From NCBI GenBank assembly GCA_038380435.1, contig JAWZYU010000010.1, positions 40,768,135 through 40,832,134 on the forward strand: 64,000 nt of DNA. The letters run 5' to 3'. A program made the translations under genes and the position numbers. The stretch comes from Ryuthela nishihirai (lineage: Eukaryota > Arthropoda > Arachnida > Araneae > Heptathelidae). The notes under the pieces are model-generated. The model did not search any database and was not told where the DNA came from. It saw nothing but the letters and a program-made list of their open reading frames with translations. Shown piece by piece: positions 47,504-60,036 of the stretch; positions within the stretch are counted from its first letter, which is position 1; every line of letters starts with the position of its first letter.

Positions 47504-49815
47504 CTTGTATATTGATAGATGCAAATAAGCTTCCCACAACATGGAAACTATAATGATTACGGAGAACCAATTGTTCAATGAGTCTCTATTCACTCTGCCT
47601 GAATATTATTGTTGTTCACCTGGTCATTATATCCCACTGTAAAAGAAAAGAAATTCAGCTTGGGGATTAAAAAGCTAATTAGCACAGCTTTGCAACTATC
47701 TAAAGGATTATTATCAGATTTTTAAGCAGTGTAGTATTATTTTCCAATGCAGATATCATAGCCATTCTTTGGTACACAGTTATCTTTTTTTTCCACTCCA
47801 GTCATTAACCTAAGACCAATAGTGATATTTTCTCTGTGTGATAAAATTTGGTTTTAATGCTAGGACCTGATGAAGTATTGAGATCAATAGGTAACTTGAA
47901 TTTGACATTTGCTTATACTAAATTTTCTAGTAAACCAAGATTGAGGTTAAAGCATATTATAAATTTCCACCATTTTACCAGTGACATTAACAACAGTTAC
48001 TGCATCTACAATTAAGAATTAATGTATGTGATGTCCTAAATGTAATTTTATCTTATTTTTAGTTCACTTCCCTACTCTTTTAAAAATTCTAGTTTTTACA
48101 GATCTGTTATCTTGTTTGCATAAAGCATAGCAAAATGTATAATCTCCAAGATTTTTTCTCCAATGGCAACATATTAAAATAGCATTAGTTATGGAAAAAT
48201 AATTAATAAAACAAAGCCCTCTCTTGCTATGCATCAAATGCTTATATTTCAAATTTATATAAAGTCAACCTCAGCATTAAATATGTGAAGTGATCAATCC
48301 ACTAATGTGCTCTCTATAAAAAAAATTCAAATGTTACATTATATGGATTTTTTGTTTTTTGCATAAAAATTATTGATACATAATAATATACATGTAAATA
48401 ATATACATTTTGCTTGATTCAAATGTTTCTCTTGTAGAAAATTTTATATTTGTAGTTTATTAACAGTAGAAATATTAATACAATAAAGCAAAACTGTTAA
48501 TGTATAGAAAACGAAAAACTCTTTTAAATTATTTTTATGAATATTTCATTTTTGTGCGAAAGAGTAAATTTTAATTCTTCAATATCAATGCAACATTTTC
48601 ACTTGATTTGTGTATTTTGGGCATTCCAATATATAACTAGCAGTTCCAAATATGAATAGTCTAATTTGCACCAATTCTTTTGTTTATTTAATAATATTAG
48701 CACATTACTGTTCTGCTAAATTTTTTGTTTGAAATTCTCTATATATTTCTAAGTGAAATGTTAAAAATAATTCATATAATGAAGAAATATCTTCAGATAT
48801 TGCTTCCAAACTGTTAAATAGCTTGTTTGAGACTAATTTTTAAGATGTTTGCAGGGAAGACAATCTAAAATTACAAAGTACAGAGGTCTGTTGAAGATGA
48901 CAAATCTGCCACTGTTGTTCTTCCAGTTATTCATTTTATACTGAACGTAACAGTAATTTTTGGCACTCTTTATCTTACTCTATATATTTCTTAAAACGTT
49001 ACCTTCACATAAATATTTGATATAAAAATGTTACATGTGATTCTTTCCCTCCATGATTTCATATCACTTTGTGTGTTTACATACACATTTAACTTATTAC
49101 ACATTCTTTACACAGAATTTTTAATATATTAAAAAAAATAAATTATTGTAGGATAAAAATAGTTGTTCTATCACTTAATCTCTGTAGTAACTGATTCATA
49201 TGTATATATTTGAGCTGTATTGTTCTCATTTGCACTGATGTCTGAAGTAAATGCATAATTTACTTTTTGCAAGTTATGAGCAGTTGCATTGTCCTGTATA
49301 TTTTGTGTAATGATTGTGTATCCAGGTATAAGACAATCAGCAAATTATTGTTTAAATAGATACCACAATGTACATATATATATATAAGTAGTATCAGTGT
49401 CTTTATTGTATAGCCGATTCTGAAAGATAAGTAGTGAACAAAAGTACATTAAATTTTCACATTTAAATCCTGGATTCTTGAGACTTACAGAACCCACCGT
49501 GTGTGCATAAAGACAGTATCAAATATGCATACATAATTTTTAAATGAATGTAATTTGCTTTTAAAGTAAGTTGGTCTTTTTAATGTTTGGCTTCATAATA
49601 ATTGTATTGTTATCCTTTTTATTTCAATCTGATAGTAAGTGTGGATGAACAAACACTAGACCTTGTCAGGGTTCAATGCAACTCCCCAGGTACCAAAAGC
49701 CAGCACCATTCTTCACAATTGTTAAATTAAAATTATAATTTGGTGTTTATGATTTTATTAACTGTATAGAAAGAAGCTGCATAACAGTTATAACCAAATA
49801 TATTTTCAGTGTTTT
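47504..49815. other. AT-rich intergenic sequence
   Basis: It is strongly AT-rich with no repeat family or exon recognised, and could be an untranslated region or plain intergenic DNA. Confidence 0.3.
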
Positions 49816-49817
49816 AT

Positions 49818-50672
49818 CGTATACAAGGTTATGAACAACTACATAAACTCTACATGGTGATATTCCTTTTTGTGAGAGGATCAAATATGCCCAAAGAACC
49901 ATGCCTGTGTTAGTGATAATTTCTGAGTAAAACGAATTAGAAGATTGATGGCATCACATCTGCATACAACCAATTGTACTTTACTGCAATGATTACACAA
50001 CAAAAGATCACACAGCAGGCATGGTATGTAATGACATAGGGTTCAAGCATGACTGCAATGGCAAAACTGAAATATCTACAATTTGTAAGTACCAATAAAA
50101 TTAAAGTGCACTGGTGGCAATAAATGTAGTATGTAAGGGATGCATCACACAACACACCATGTTGTGGAAATATTCTAGCTGTACACAATGGCAGGTGTTC
50201 AAAGTTCTGCATGTTGGGTAATGCATGATGATACATTTTGATAATGTGGCATCAACAAACATGAAGACAGTACATAGATGCACCATGAGATATTCTTTTG
50301 TAGTTGGTGATGTTCAGTACATCTGGATTCTTGACTGGATCCAGATTTCATGGTGTCATCTGATGTACAGACGTTGCTCAGCTGATGCATGGTACCTCTT
50401 TATGTTAGCCACAGGATACATGTCAACAGGAACCTAATTTGTTTGTTACACTTTCAAAGAGTTATGACACTGCAGATAACATCATGCATTTCGCAAACCA
50501 TCAATCGTGGGTCTGCTCGAAGATTCATTTCATTGTAAGCAGATGTGACATCTTTCAACTCATTTTACTCGGAAACTATCGTTCACATGGACACAGTTCT
50601 TTAGGAATATTTGATCCTCTCGTAAATAGGAATATTGCCTTGCAGAGTTACACCAATTCAGGGACACCCTGT
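49818..50672. mobile_element. Long-TIR DNA transposon, non-autonomous
   Basis: About 180 bp at each end are inverted copies. The left end reads AACTCTACATGG, ATTCCTTTTTGTGAGAGG, ATCAAATATGCCCAAAGAAC and GATAATTTCTGAGTAAAACG; the right end is the complement of AACTCTGCAAGG, ATTCCTATTTACGAGAGG, ATCAAATATTCCTAAAGAAC and GATAGTTTCCGAGTAAAATG. The right terminus is CAGGGACACCCTGTAT, i.e. ACAGGGTGTCCC reading inward, a terminus style common in TcMar-like elements. No transposase domain recognised in the 855 bp. Confidence 0.75.
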
Positions 50673-50696
50673 ATAAATTCCTGTTGCATTTTGATA

Positions 50697-50784
50697 TATA
50701 CTGCTCACAAAAATTAGGGGATATATTATCGCTTCATATTCATTTTAAAATATCCCCTAATTTTTGTGAGCAATATATATTAAA
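50697..50784. mobile_element. Fold-back miniature element
   Basis: TATATACTGCTCACAAAAAT plus TAGGGGATAT is exactly mirrored by ATATCCCCTA plus ATTTTTGTGAGCA.TATATA across about 24 bases. It looks like two transposon termini with no interior. Confidence 0.88.
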
Positions 50785-52544
50785 AATGCCATGCACATAA
50801 TAAAGTGTATCTTTGCTGTTAAAATCATTATGCTCAGCACAACGTCTTTATTTTTATGTAATAAGCCTTCTCACCTTATATGTACATTATGTCAAGTTTT
50901 GTAGATGTGGTGTGATATAATTTTATTGTACTTATGTATATATATTTCATGATTTGAATAGACTGTTGTTAGTTAACGTTTTTGTTAATTTTTAAAGTTT
51001 CCAGTTAATGTAATATATTTTTTAAATGGATTTTGTTTGTTTCTTTGTTTATTTATTTATTTTTATTTTGTTTGTTTGTTAAAAGTAAATAGTAAAAGAT
51101 TTCTATTTATCTTTTACATAGTGAAAACTATAAATGAAATATCTTTGTAAGGCCTATATTCTTATTACCAAATGTGCAAGTGTGTTAGTCTACTGAGTAT
51201 ATTTTGGACACCAATTTTTTTTTCTTTTTGAGAAAAAACTAAAATATACCAGAAGAAATGGTTCCATGGTTTTGTGCTAATTTCTTACCCAGGATGCAAG
51301 GTCATTTAAAATTGGAAACTTAGCTTCCTAAATCCTAAAATCATTCGTTCCTAAAATCATTGCAATAGTGTAAATTTTAAGTGCTTAGAGATACCAGTTT
51401 TAATTATTATTTAGAAGGGTAAAAGCCTAATTTTGTTTTGCTTTTGATATAATCATAAATAATATAAAAATTGCAATGTATGAATTAAAAGTTTAAAGTA
51501 CTTTTTATATATGAAAATTAAAATACGGGTTCCAAAATAGACTCCTAATGATTTCAACTGGTAAATTTAAAGGTTAATTATGTAATTAATTTTAATGAAA
51601 TTATGCCTTTTTTTAAGTGCCACACTAGACTTATTTGTTGTACTAGCAAGATTTTAATTCCTTATTAAGGTGTATGTTTAAATGTGTTAAGATTTTTGCC
51701 TCAGAAGAGAAATATATAAAGATTTGTTGAAGAAATATAATAATTGATATAAATCAAATTTGAATGTTGGAATTCAGGGATGCATTTCAATGTTTGATTT
51801 ATTTATCCAGTGTTTGTGTCATATTTGACCAGTAACCTATTGTGACACTTGGCTGACATTTTGCTTAAATGATTTTATTCAGTTTTTAAATTTGAAATGC
51901 AGTAAAACCTCGTTAATTCAAAATAAAAGGAAGGAATCTTGGTCAGAGTTCAGAATTATTTTTTGCAAAAAATGCAGTTTTACTTTCAGATATAAACTTA
52001 ATAGTAAGTGTTAATAAAAATAGATGAGTTAATAAAAAAAAAATTTAGAATTCACAATAAGTCTACATATTATAAAGTATTTAAACATAGTTTTAGTTTT
52101 TTTTTTTAACTTACAAGAAATATTTTCTGATCCAATAATTTGAGGATAAATACAGTGAAGGAATCCTTTAGATCTGTAAAAAATAGCTAGTTTTACCAAC
52201 TGACTATGTCTAAATTATCACAAATTCGAAATTAATGGGATACAAATTAAAGAGGTTTTAATGTATATATATATATGTTTTATACGGATATGATTTTTAT
52301 TAATGTTTATAATAACTGTGTTCTTAATTTACTTGTGTTAGAATTATTGAAAAAAGTTAAAAATAGTTTGTTAGAATTATTCATAGCAGCAATATTTTAT
52401 TATGTAAATATTAATTACAAGTTAATATTAAAATGGTAAATCATATATTTGATCATTTTTAACTCTTTTTATTCCCATTATGAGAGCATTAAAAAGTTCT
52501 TCACATACATCTGCAGAATGAAAACCATTGCACTTATCTCAACA
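50785..52544. other. AT-rich intergenic sequence
   Basis: A TA run lies near 52264. No gene or element recognised. Confidence 0.35.
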
Positions 52545-53330
52545 AAACTTTTACTGACCTTTAAAGTACTCCCTTTCAGCATCTCTGCAAAGTTCCAGAC
52601 ATCTACATCAATTCTGGAATTCTTGGTGGTACTATTGTTGGAGAAATATTCTGAATGAATGCATTTGCCAAGATCTTGTACCCTTGAAAAAGGCTTCCCA
52701 GCATGTTCCTTTTTAATTTATGGAAACAATCAAAAATCAAATGGTGCAAGATCGGGTAAATATGCAGGATGGGGTAGCTGTTTGATTTTTTTCCTGCTCC
52801 ATATATTCTTAACTTGGTGGATTTTGTGAGCACTGGCATTGTCATGAAGAAGGTGAACCCTTGGCATGCCTGTTGTTGGATGCTGCACCTTCATCCTCTT
52901 AACCATTTTGGGCAAAACAATGTTGGTGTAGCATTAGCCATTTATAATTATTTTTTCAGTAAGCGTCCACAGCTACTACTTCTTGGGAATTGAAAAAAAT
53001 TACGACATCTTCCTTGAGGAAAAATCTTATTTGGGATCACGGTTCATCTTCTGCAATCCAAACATAGTTGTCAATCTTTCTGGGAGTTCCATAGTAATAA
53101 AACCATGTCTCATCACCTGTGACAGTGTCTGTTAACCATTTAGTATCCGATTTAACCATTTAGGCTCATTAGGTTCAAACATGGTCAGCATCTCCTTTCA
53201 CGAGTCAACTCTAACCCTTTTTTGCTGTTCTGTCAGTTCGTGGGGCCTATTTGTCCCAGATCTTTTGGAATTTTAGATGTTGATGAATAACTGTTTCCAC
53301 ACTTCCAATCGATACACTGATATATAAACT
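52545..53330 (-). pseudogene. Mariner-type (DD34D) transposase remnant
   Basis: The minus strand reads a TGDETWFYYYGTPRK-like block (first Asp region), VWIAEDEP, FFLKEDVV, then RVHLLHDNASAHK (second Asp) and QLPHPAYLPDLAPFDF (third Asp), followed by FHKLKRNMLG. Exactly 34 residues separate the second and third Asp. Multiple stops and shifts interrupt it. Inverted ends were not found with confidence. It is a different family from the one at 42198. Confidence 0.82.
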
Positions 53331-53726
53331 ATTACCTGAACTGTGATTCAATTGTTATCTTCGGAGAAACAGTGCAAATCTACTGACATGTATCAAGATC
53401 GTTTTGAATGCCCACAATACACCAATGCATTTATTTACTCTTGCATCTGATGCATTTTGAGAGTATAAAGGTTAAAAATAACATTTGCAAAGTATATTAA
53501 AATTAGTAACACTGATAGCCTTTATGGTTACATATATCACATATGCTAAAATCTATATAACCTTACACACCTGGGAATCTGATGTCGTGTATAGATTTTT
53601 AACATTAAAAAATACACTATTAACATGTTGACTGCTGTATGAATCGTATATGATTCACACTTATTTTGCTCTTGAGGTCACGTGAATCGTCCATGCTTCA
53701 CAGATCTAAACATTGTTATGGTTTAA

Positions 53727-53777
53727 ACTGACTCCTGTCAGACCTCTGTGGCAAGCAGCTGCTTGAGAGTATATTTA
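53727..53777 (+). mobile_element. Family B SINE, 3' end fragment
   Basis: CTCCTGTCAGACCTCTGTGG, CAAGCAGCTGCTTGAG and TATATTTATTGAG: only the last 50 bases of family B, directly abutting a family A SINE. Confidence 0.8.
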
Positions 53778-53778
53778 T

Positions 53779-54139
53779 TGAGGGGTGGCTCAATTGGTAG
53801 CACGCCAGGTTCGAGTCCCAGCTGGGTCAGTGTTGAGATTTATCTCCGCAAAATTTCCCCGCCCTGCCCACGGTCAGTAGGGGACACCGCTGGGCTTGGA
53901 AAGGCCGCCGTCCGTCAGATGGGACGTTAAGCCGTGGCCCCGTGTGCGGGAGAGCCATACCCTGTGCACGTTAAAGAACACGCTGGATGGCCTTGACGGG
54001 AGGCTACCATCTGTCTCCCAACAGCTGTTCCAGTGGGTCCCCTCCCCCAACCTTCTCTGAGCCTTCGGGGTCCATGTGACCTGGCCATTTAGCCCATGGT
54101 GTGCAAAAAAGTGCCGCTCAGAGGTAAAACAACCCAAAT
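53779..54139 (+). mobile_element. Family A SINE, first unit of a dimer
   Basis: This copy has a shortened head (GGTGGCTCAATTGGTAGCAC, then a jump to GTTCGAGTCCCAGCTGGGTC), then the complete body with CGCCGTCCGTCAGATGGGAC and GTGCGGGAGAGCCATACCC, and the tail CTCAGAGGTAAAACAACCC. CpG dinucleotides are well preserved, suggesting it is young. Confidence 0.92.
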
Positions 54140-54645
54140 ATCTCCACAAAATTCCCCGCCCTGCCCACGGTCAGTAGGGGACACCGATGGGCTTGGAAAG
54201 GCCTCTGTCTGTCGGATGGGACTTTAAGACATGGCCCCGTGTGCGGGAGAGCCATACCCTGTGCACATTAAAGAACACACTGGATGGCCTAGACAGGAGG
54301 CTACCATCTGTATCCCAAAACTGTTCCAGTGGATCCCCTCCCCCAACCTTCTCTGAGCCTTCGGGGTCCATATGACCTGGCCATTTAGTCCATAAAAATA
54401 AATAAATAAAAATACCCCCTCAAGCAGCTGCTTGCCACAGAGGTCTGACAGGAGCCTGTCAGTTTATATGCCATAGTAGAAGGTCTGAGAGGATGGCAGG
54501 ACCTCAGCAGAAAAATGTCACAGACATCCATGCCTTACCCGGGTTCGAACCCAGGTCCCTTAGATCAGTAGCCAAGCATGCTAACCACTCGGCCACGGCC
54601 CATGGTGTGCAAAAAAGTGCCACTCAGAGGTAGAACAACCCAACC
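54140..54645 (+). mobile_element. Family A SINE, second unit of a dimer, split by a family B SINE
   Basis: It starts inside the body at TATCTCCACAAAATTCCCC with no tRNA-like head and runs to TGACCTGGCCATTTAGTCC at 54390. It resumes at 54597 with GGCCCATGGTGTGCAAAAAA and AGAGGTAGAACAACCCAACC. Confidence 0.9.
54393..54600 (-). mobile_element. Family B SINE inserted in a family A SINE
   Basis: Plus strand: an A-rich tail (AAAAATAAATAAATAAAAAT), CCCCCTCAAGCAGCTGCTTG, the body and the tRNA-like head ending CTAACCACTCGGCCAC. The host SINE resumes immediately. A short GTCCAT/GCCCAT duplication may be the target site. Confidence 0.9.
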
Positions 54646-56337
54646 CGTGCTTCACATACAAATTAGTAGTTTAGGGCTTGTGAATCAGTTGCGCTTCACA
54701 CTAGAATGCATTGCTTATAGGTAATACAGGAGTAGGGCCTGAGGAACAAATCCATGGTCTTAGCGTGGCAAAATTTCAACTAAAATATATTGTAGGGGTC
54801 AATGAAATAGTCTGACATTTTGTACTTACTTTATTGAATTGTGGTGCTAAATAAAATAAGAAAATACTATTTATTTACTAAACAAAACATTGTATTCTGA
54901 AAGTACAATCTCAAAAAAAAGCAAACATTCTAAAACTGAAAACATAGAAATCTAACATGTATTGTTATTTTACTTCACATATGTCAAGAATACTCGAATG
55001 ATAAAATTTATAAAGTGCATTTGTGTACAACATTAAAACAAGGAACTCAATAATATGTGTTGCTTTGGAAGCTGCATATTTTCTATTATTCCCTTGTATC
55101 ACACGGCCTTTAGATAAAAATAAGCATTCTGAGGCCGCAATAGACTCTTGCACATGTGATTCACACTTTCAAAGTTTGTTTTTAAGGAAAAAATATGTAA
55201 ACTGATATTGTATAGCAATTTAAGACCGATTTTAGTTGATTTAACAAAAAAAAAGATGTGGCCCAAGGACTTGAAAAAATTTTGACATTGTGGCAATTAA
55301 TGTGTTAATCAAGATAGAGCATAATGAACTTCAAAGAGCAATGGGTACTATAGGACTGTTGGTATGTACAAAAATGCTGCTACAACTTTATTATTAACCT
55401 TTGGCTTACATTGATGTTTCTCAAACATTTAAGCAACTGTAGTCATTTCTTTCAATATCCTCTTTAAATTTCATATTAAAAGCATAATGTCAAGTTATTA
55501 CATTTAGTTCTTACAAATAATCATTGTAGTTATATCTAAGTCTATGGCTATAAACCCTTCAAATTACTCTCAACCTGAAATCTCATAATCATGAAATAGG
55601 AGACAGTTAATTATTTCACGGTTGAATACACTTTACAGTTATTATTAAAGTGGTAAGAGAGGAAGAATATTTTACCACTTTATCCAAGTTATTGACAAAG
55701 TCTTTAGAGAGATGGTTTATACTATGTTATCCAAGTTGATGTTGAGATGCTTGGAAAATCACAGGCTGATGCACTCATTTTTGGGACACACTACTGATGA
55801 TTGTTATGGCATTGCCTCCTCTAGGACACTACCTGTCGATTCAGCCTCAAAATGCGAAAAACCTGTTCCAACTAGTTCGTGAATTGGCTGCCAGATGGCA
55901 GTGACCGCCTAATATACACATTAAGAATGCGCCTAATATACACATTAAGACCTAAGAGTGCTTTTCAATGTAATGAAGTACTGTCATTGACTCATTTATA
56001 AGATACACAACCAAAAATATCGGTTATTTAATAATATGGAAAAAATAAAAACTGCTCAGTAATGCCATTAGTGGTAGTAGCTCATAAATATATTGGGAAA
56101 TAATGAATAAATTGTCGTATTATGTTGTTCCTTAAATGGAACTGTTAAAGAGCTGCTTAAATTTTTTGTCCCAGAACTGTTCAACAGAATTTTTTTTTGT
56201 CCCAAAGCAATTAAATTTTTGGAGAATGTATATTTAAACTTATAGACTAGTACAATTTTAATGAATAATAAATTTCTCTTAGTACTATTTTTGTTTTTAT
56301 GGACTTAATCATTTTCTAACAATTGCAAGTTATTTTT

Positions 56338-57050
56338 CAGAGAATCCCAAAGGTGATAGGTCCTTTTGACATTGGTAGTTGCAGGGCAAGGGGGAACATC
56401 TCGTGCAAGTAAGTAAACAACGGTTTGAGAATAACAATTATTACAGAGCGCTCTGGCATGTATCTGGAGAGTTGTGGGTTCGATTCCTGCTATGTCAGCA
56501 ATAATTTTTTTCTCATAAGTAATCAGGAAATTTATAAATACGTATGGTTTCCTGATTGGCTTTATAGGAATATGGTTGGTTATATATTAAGAGCAAATGA
56601 GTTAGTTTGGTTAGCAATACCAGGTCATATAGGGAGCCGAAAATGGGTCTCACCATTACCTTGTCAAAAGTGTTACAATTGAAGATTAAGAAATATTGTG
56701 CTAAAGGTTAGGAGTTTCCTTTAACAATGAATTTCTGAAAGAACCAGAAATAGCCACAGTTTGCCTTGATAAGTTTCAGTATGCTTACAATTGAAGTAGA
56801 GGAAGAATGGGACCATTTTAAATAGGCTATTTTTTGAAACCATCTGTACTCTTTTGTATAAAAAGGAGCAGATGTAGCAGTCATTTAAGTGAGAAGACAT
56901 TGAGAATTGCAGGGATAAACTAAATCAACACCTTACTAATCCTAAGTGATGGCATTACAGAGTGCTTAATAAATGTGTAAAGGATCAGTTAACAGCTGAT
57001 AGGAATCTTTAGCTTGGCTGGCAGAGCAGAGGATTACCCCAAATATTTGG
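56338..57050 (+). mobile_element. RTE-type LINE copy 3, endonuclease fragment, highly decayed
   Basis: VIGPFDIGSC, an insertion of a family C piece, then KYVWFPDWLYRNMVGYIL (the TWVSPDG...MIDYIL block), an ENGSHHYLVKSVTI-like stretch and a linker with NPxxxxxYxxLxKxVKDQLTADRNL-like order up to about 57045. Many frameshifts. At the catalytic SDH position this copy has His rather than Asp or Asn. Confidence 0.75.
56440..56520 (+). repeat. Family C repeat fragment inserted in RTE copy 3
   Basis: GAGCGCTCTGGCATGTATCT, GTGGGTTCGATTCCTGC and CAGCAATAATTTTTTTCTCA: part of the tRNA-like core plus the start of the 3' region. Confidence 0.8.
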
Positions 57051-57201
57051 AATTAATGCTAATAGCTTTGAAATTTCCAGTTAAAAAACATACAAAAATT
57101 CTGTAATTCACATGGGATTGCCATATGGTTTGTTAATTTTGTGTTCTTTAAATCGGGTTGTCTAATAATTTTAATTTATTTAATAAAATCATTATAGCCA
57201 T

Positions 57202-57404
57202 CCTGTGGCTGAGTGGTAGCACGCTTGGCTACTGATCTAAGGGACCTGGGTTCGAGCCCTGGGTAAGGCATGGATGTATGTATCATTTTCCTGCTGAGGT
57301 CCTGCCATCCTCTCAGACCTTCTACTCTTGCATATAAACTGACAGGCTCCTGTCAGACCTCTGTCACAAGCAGCTGCTTGAGGTGGTATTTATTTTATAG
57401 CCAT
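57202..57404 (+). mobile_element. Family B SINE with target-site duplication
   Basis: It has a full head (GTGGCTGAGTGGTAGCACGC, CTGATCTAAGGGACCTGGG, GGTTCGAGCCCTGGG), full body and TATTTATTTTAT tail. The 10-bp duplication TTATAGCCAT lies at 57192-57201 and 57395-57404. Confidence 0.92.
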
Positions 57405-59661
57405 TGAATATTATTAACCAATATGCTGATAAACACTCAATTACCACTGAAATCACGTTTGTCCTTTTGAAATGTTTTGTCTGTTTCACTGTGGGATAGT
57501 GTCTTTAATCATTCAGTGCATAACTACTAACAAAGAACTACAACAAATTTTCTAAATAATAATGATATTTATTTTTTATACCAGTGGGAATATCACAAAT
57601 TTCTGAGTCTTTTTTTCTTTCATTACAATTCCAGTTAATACATTTCGTGCCTTTAACAATTACTCTCGATAACTCAAAATAAAATTTATAAATACCTTCT
57701 ATTCCTTCAGGAAGTTATGATGAAAAAACTGAACAAAAGTAATAATGATAATTTTCAGCAAATTAAACAATAAAACACTTTAAAATTTAAAAATATATGG
57801 TACGATTGCTACAATAAGTCAAAGGAACAGTACGCTTGTTGTTACTAGGTGATCAGCACCCTCTAGTGGAAGAAACTTCGTTGAGAAGGAACATGCTTTT
57901 TTCACGAATTGATAGGCAGTGTCCTAGAGGAGGCAGTGGTGATCCCATTGTCACCCCCTCAGTCTGGACCCATGTGTGACCATTGACTTGGAACCAGTTT
58001 TGATGTGGTGGCAGGTCCAATCATTTTGAAAAAAAAAGTATGTAACCAGGATTGGCATCTCAAAAAGAAAGACCACAACAACAACCATCAGTGGTGTGTC
58101 CCAAAAATGAGTGCATCAATATGTGATTTTCCAAGCTTTTCAACATCAGTTTGGATAACATAGTATAAATCTTCTCTCCAAGGACTTTGCCAACAACTTC
58201 GATAAAGCAATAAAATATTCTTCCTCTCTTACCACTTTAATAATAACTGTAAAGTGTATTCAACTGTGAAATAATTAAATGTCTCCTATCTCATGATTAT
58301 GATATTTCAGGTTGAGTAATTTGAAGGGTTTATAGCCCGAGACTTAGGTGTAATTACAATGATTATGTATTAAAACTCCTCTTTGCAAATAGATAGTGCA
58401 AGGTGTCAGATATCATTCCACAGCTAATAGATAAGCTAGTGCAGAGTGCTTGAGATTATTTTTATGAATCAGTTGCAATTATTGGATGCAGTTGCATTGT
58501 AAAAAAACTGTGAAATTCAGAATATTGCCAGCAAGACTGCAGTGAGTCCATTTTAAAAGATTTATTCTTCCCCTTCCTCCTCCCCAAAAAATCCTTCCCA
58601 ACTGTAGTGCACAAAGCTAGAAAAAAAACTAAAGCCAATAAGAACATGAGAAATGCTCTGTTGCTTTCCATTTTTAATATATATATTTTTTTCATTTAAC
58701 AGTATAGCTCTGATTGAATAAAAATAAATATTAAAAATAGCTGAAATTGTATATTATAAAAATTCAGCAAAACTGGATGTGAAATTTCACTTCTTAAAAT
58801 AGAATTCTGAGCATGTTTAATATAAAAATATTTCTAAGTCAATGGGATAATCTTATACAGAACACTTCAAATATGTGTGACCTTTCAGCCATTTTTATTC
58901 TGAAGTGAAAAGGGAGAAATATTCCAGTTGTCTAAAATTATGGTCATCAGTCACAGTGTCCAAAATAATAAAGTAATTTATGCTGTCGCATTTGAAGATT
59001 ACATCAAAATTTATGAGCTTGATACTTTTTTGGGGTCTATTTTAAACCTAGACTTCTTGAGAGGTTTACTCCAGAGCTATTGAATTTTCTCTAACCCAAT
59101 TTTGGTTTTTCATGTAGAATACGAAGAAAATAAGTCGAAATGCATTGTAGAAATTGCCCTTAGGAATACATAGTGAAGTTTTGCCATTTGTAGAATCAAA
59201 TGACAATCCAAAAATAAATTTATTAAAAATAACCAAGACATTTTAAATATGAAAAACTAAAGGAATATTTTATTATCAAGAATTAATATTTTAAGCAATC
59301 TGTAATTAGCATAAAGCTGTTAAATAATCTTCATTTATTAAATGTAGTAGCCAGAAGAAGCATTCTTCCACCCCTTTTCTGCAACACCTGATAGTTATTG
59401 AATATAAATAATGCATAACTTTTATATATAGTGTAGCAGATATCAGATACTCAGTTTCATTGCTTCTTTTTCTTAGTATTTTGAATTTTAGAAAGCTGAT
59501 AAACATGCAATGTGTGCAAATTCCACTTCTTAAAATAGAAAAAAAATCTGACCCTCTAAATTACTTGACTTTTTGTAAGAATTAAATAATTAAAGAATTA
59601 AGTATGGCAGTACTGAATGTTTCATATTAAATATGTATATATATATATCACAATTTCTTGG

Positions 59662-60036
59662 GGCAAGGGTGTCTCGGTAGTGCACCAGACTCATATTCTG
59701 CAGTTCCCAGATTCAAGTCACTCTTGGGCCAGCGTTGAGATTTATCACCACAAAACTCCCCACCCTGCCCTCGGTCAATAGAGGACACCAGTTGGTTTGG
59801 AAAGGTCATAGTCTGTCAGATGGGACATTAAGCCATGGCCCCATGTGTGGGAGAGCCATACCTTGTGCACATTAAATAATATGCTGGATGGCCTTGACCA
59901 TCTGTCTCCCAACAGCTGTTCCGTGAATCCCCTCCCCCAGCTTTCTGTGAGCCTTCACAGTCTTTGTGACCTGGCCACTTAGCCCATTGTGTGCAAAAAA
60001 GTGTCACTCAGAGATAAAACAACCCAACCCATCAAA
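59662..60036 (+). mobile_element. Family A SINE, full length, diverged
   Basis: The head is damaged (GTGTCTCGGTAGTGCACC); the body has AGCGTTGAGATTTATCACC, TTAAGCCATGGCCCC, GGAGAGCCATACC and CCAACAGCTGTTCC; tail CTCAGAGATAAAACAACCC. Confidence 0.88.

Larger units (their letters stand above)
55517..58370. repeat. 2.8 kb structure bounded by inverted repeats of more than 300 bp
   Basis: About 55517-55840 on the plus strand matches the complement of 57905-58360: TATAAACCCTTCAAATTACT, CAACCTGAAAT.TCATAATCA, TAATTATTTCAC.GTTGAATA, CACTTTACAGTTATTATTAA, AGTGGTAAGAGAGGAAGAAT, TATACTATGTTATCCAA and GATGCACTCATTTTTGGGAC. The right arm has about 130 extra bases near its inner side. Identity by eye is high but not perfect. 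Between the arms lie an RTE fragment and family B and C pieces. Confidence 0.85.

Noticed and set aside
50439..50717. 92-codon ORF
   Set aside because: It lies across the right inverted end of a DNA element and reads out of it; no transposase motif.
53874..54371. Several ORFs with a VWLSRTRGH phrase (also near 42701 and 61601)
   Set aside because: All are translations of family A SINEs read on the opposite strand.
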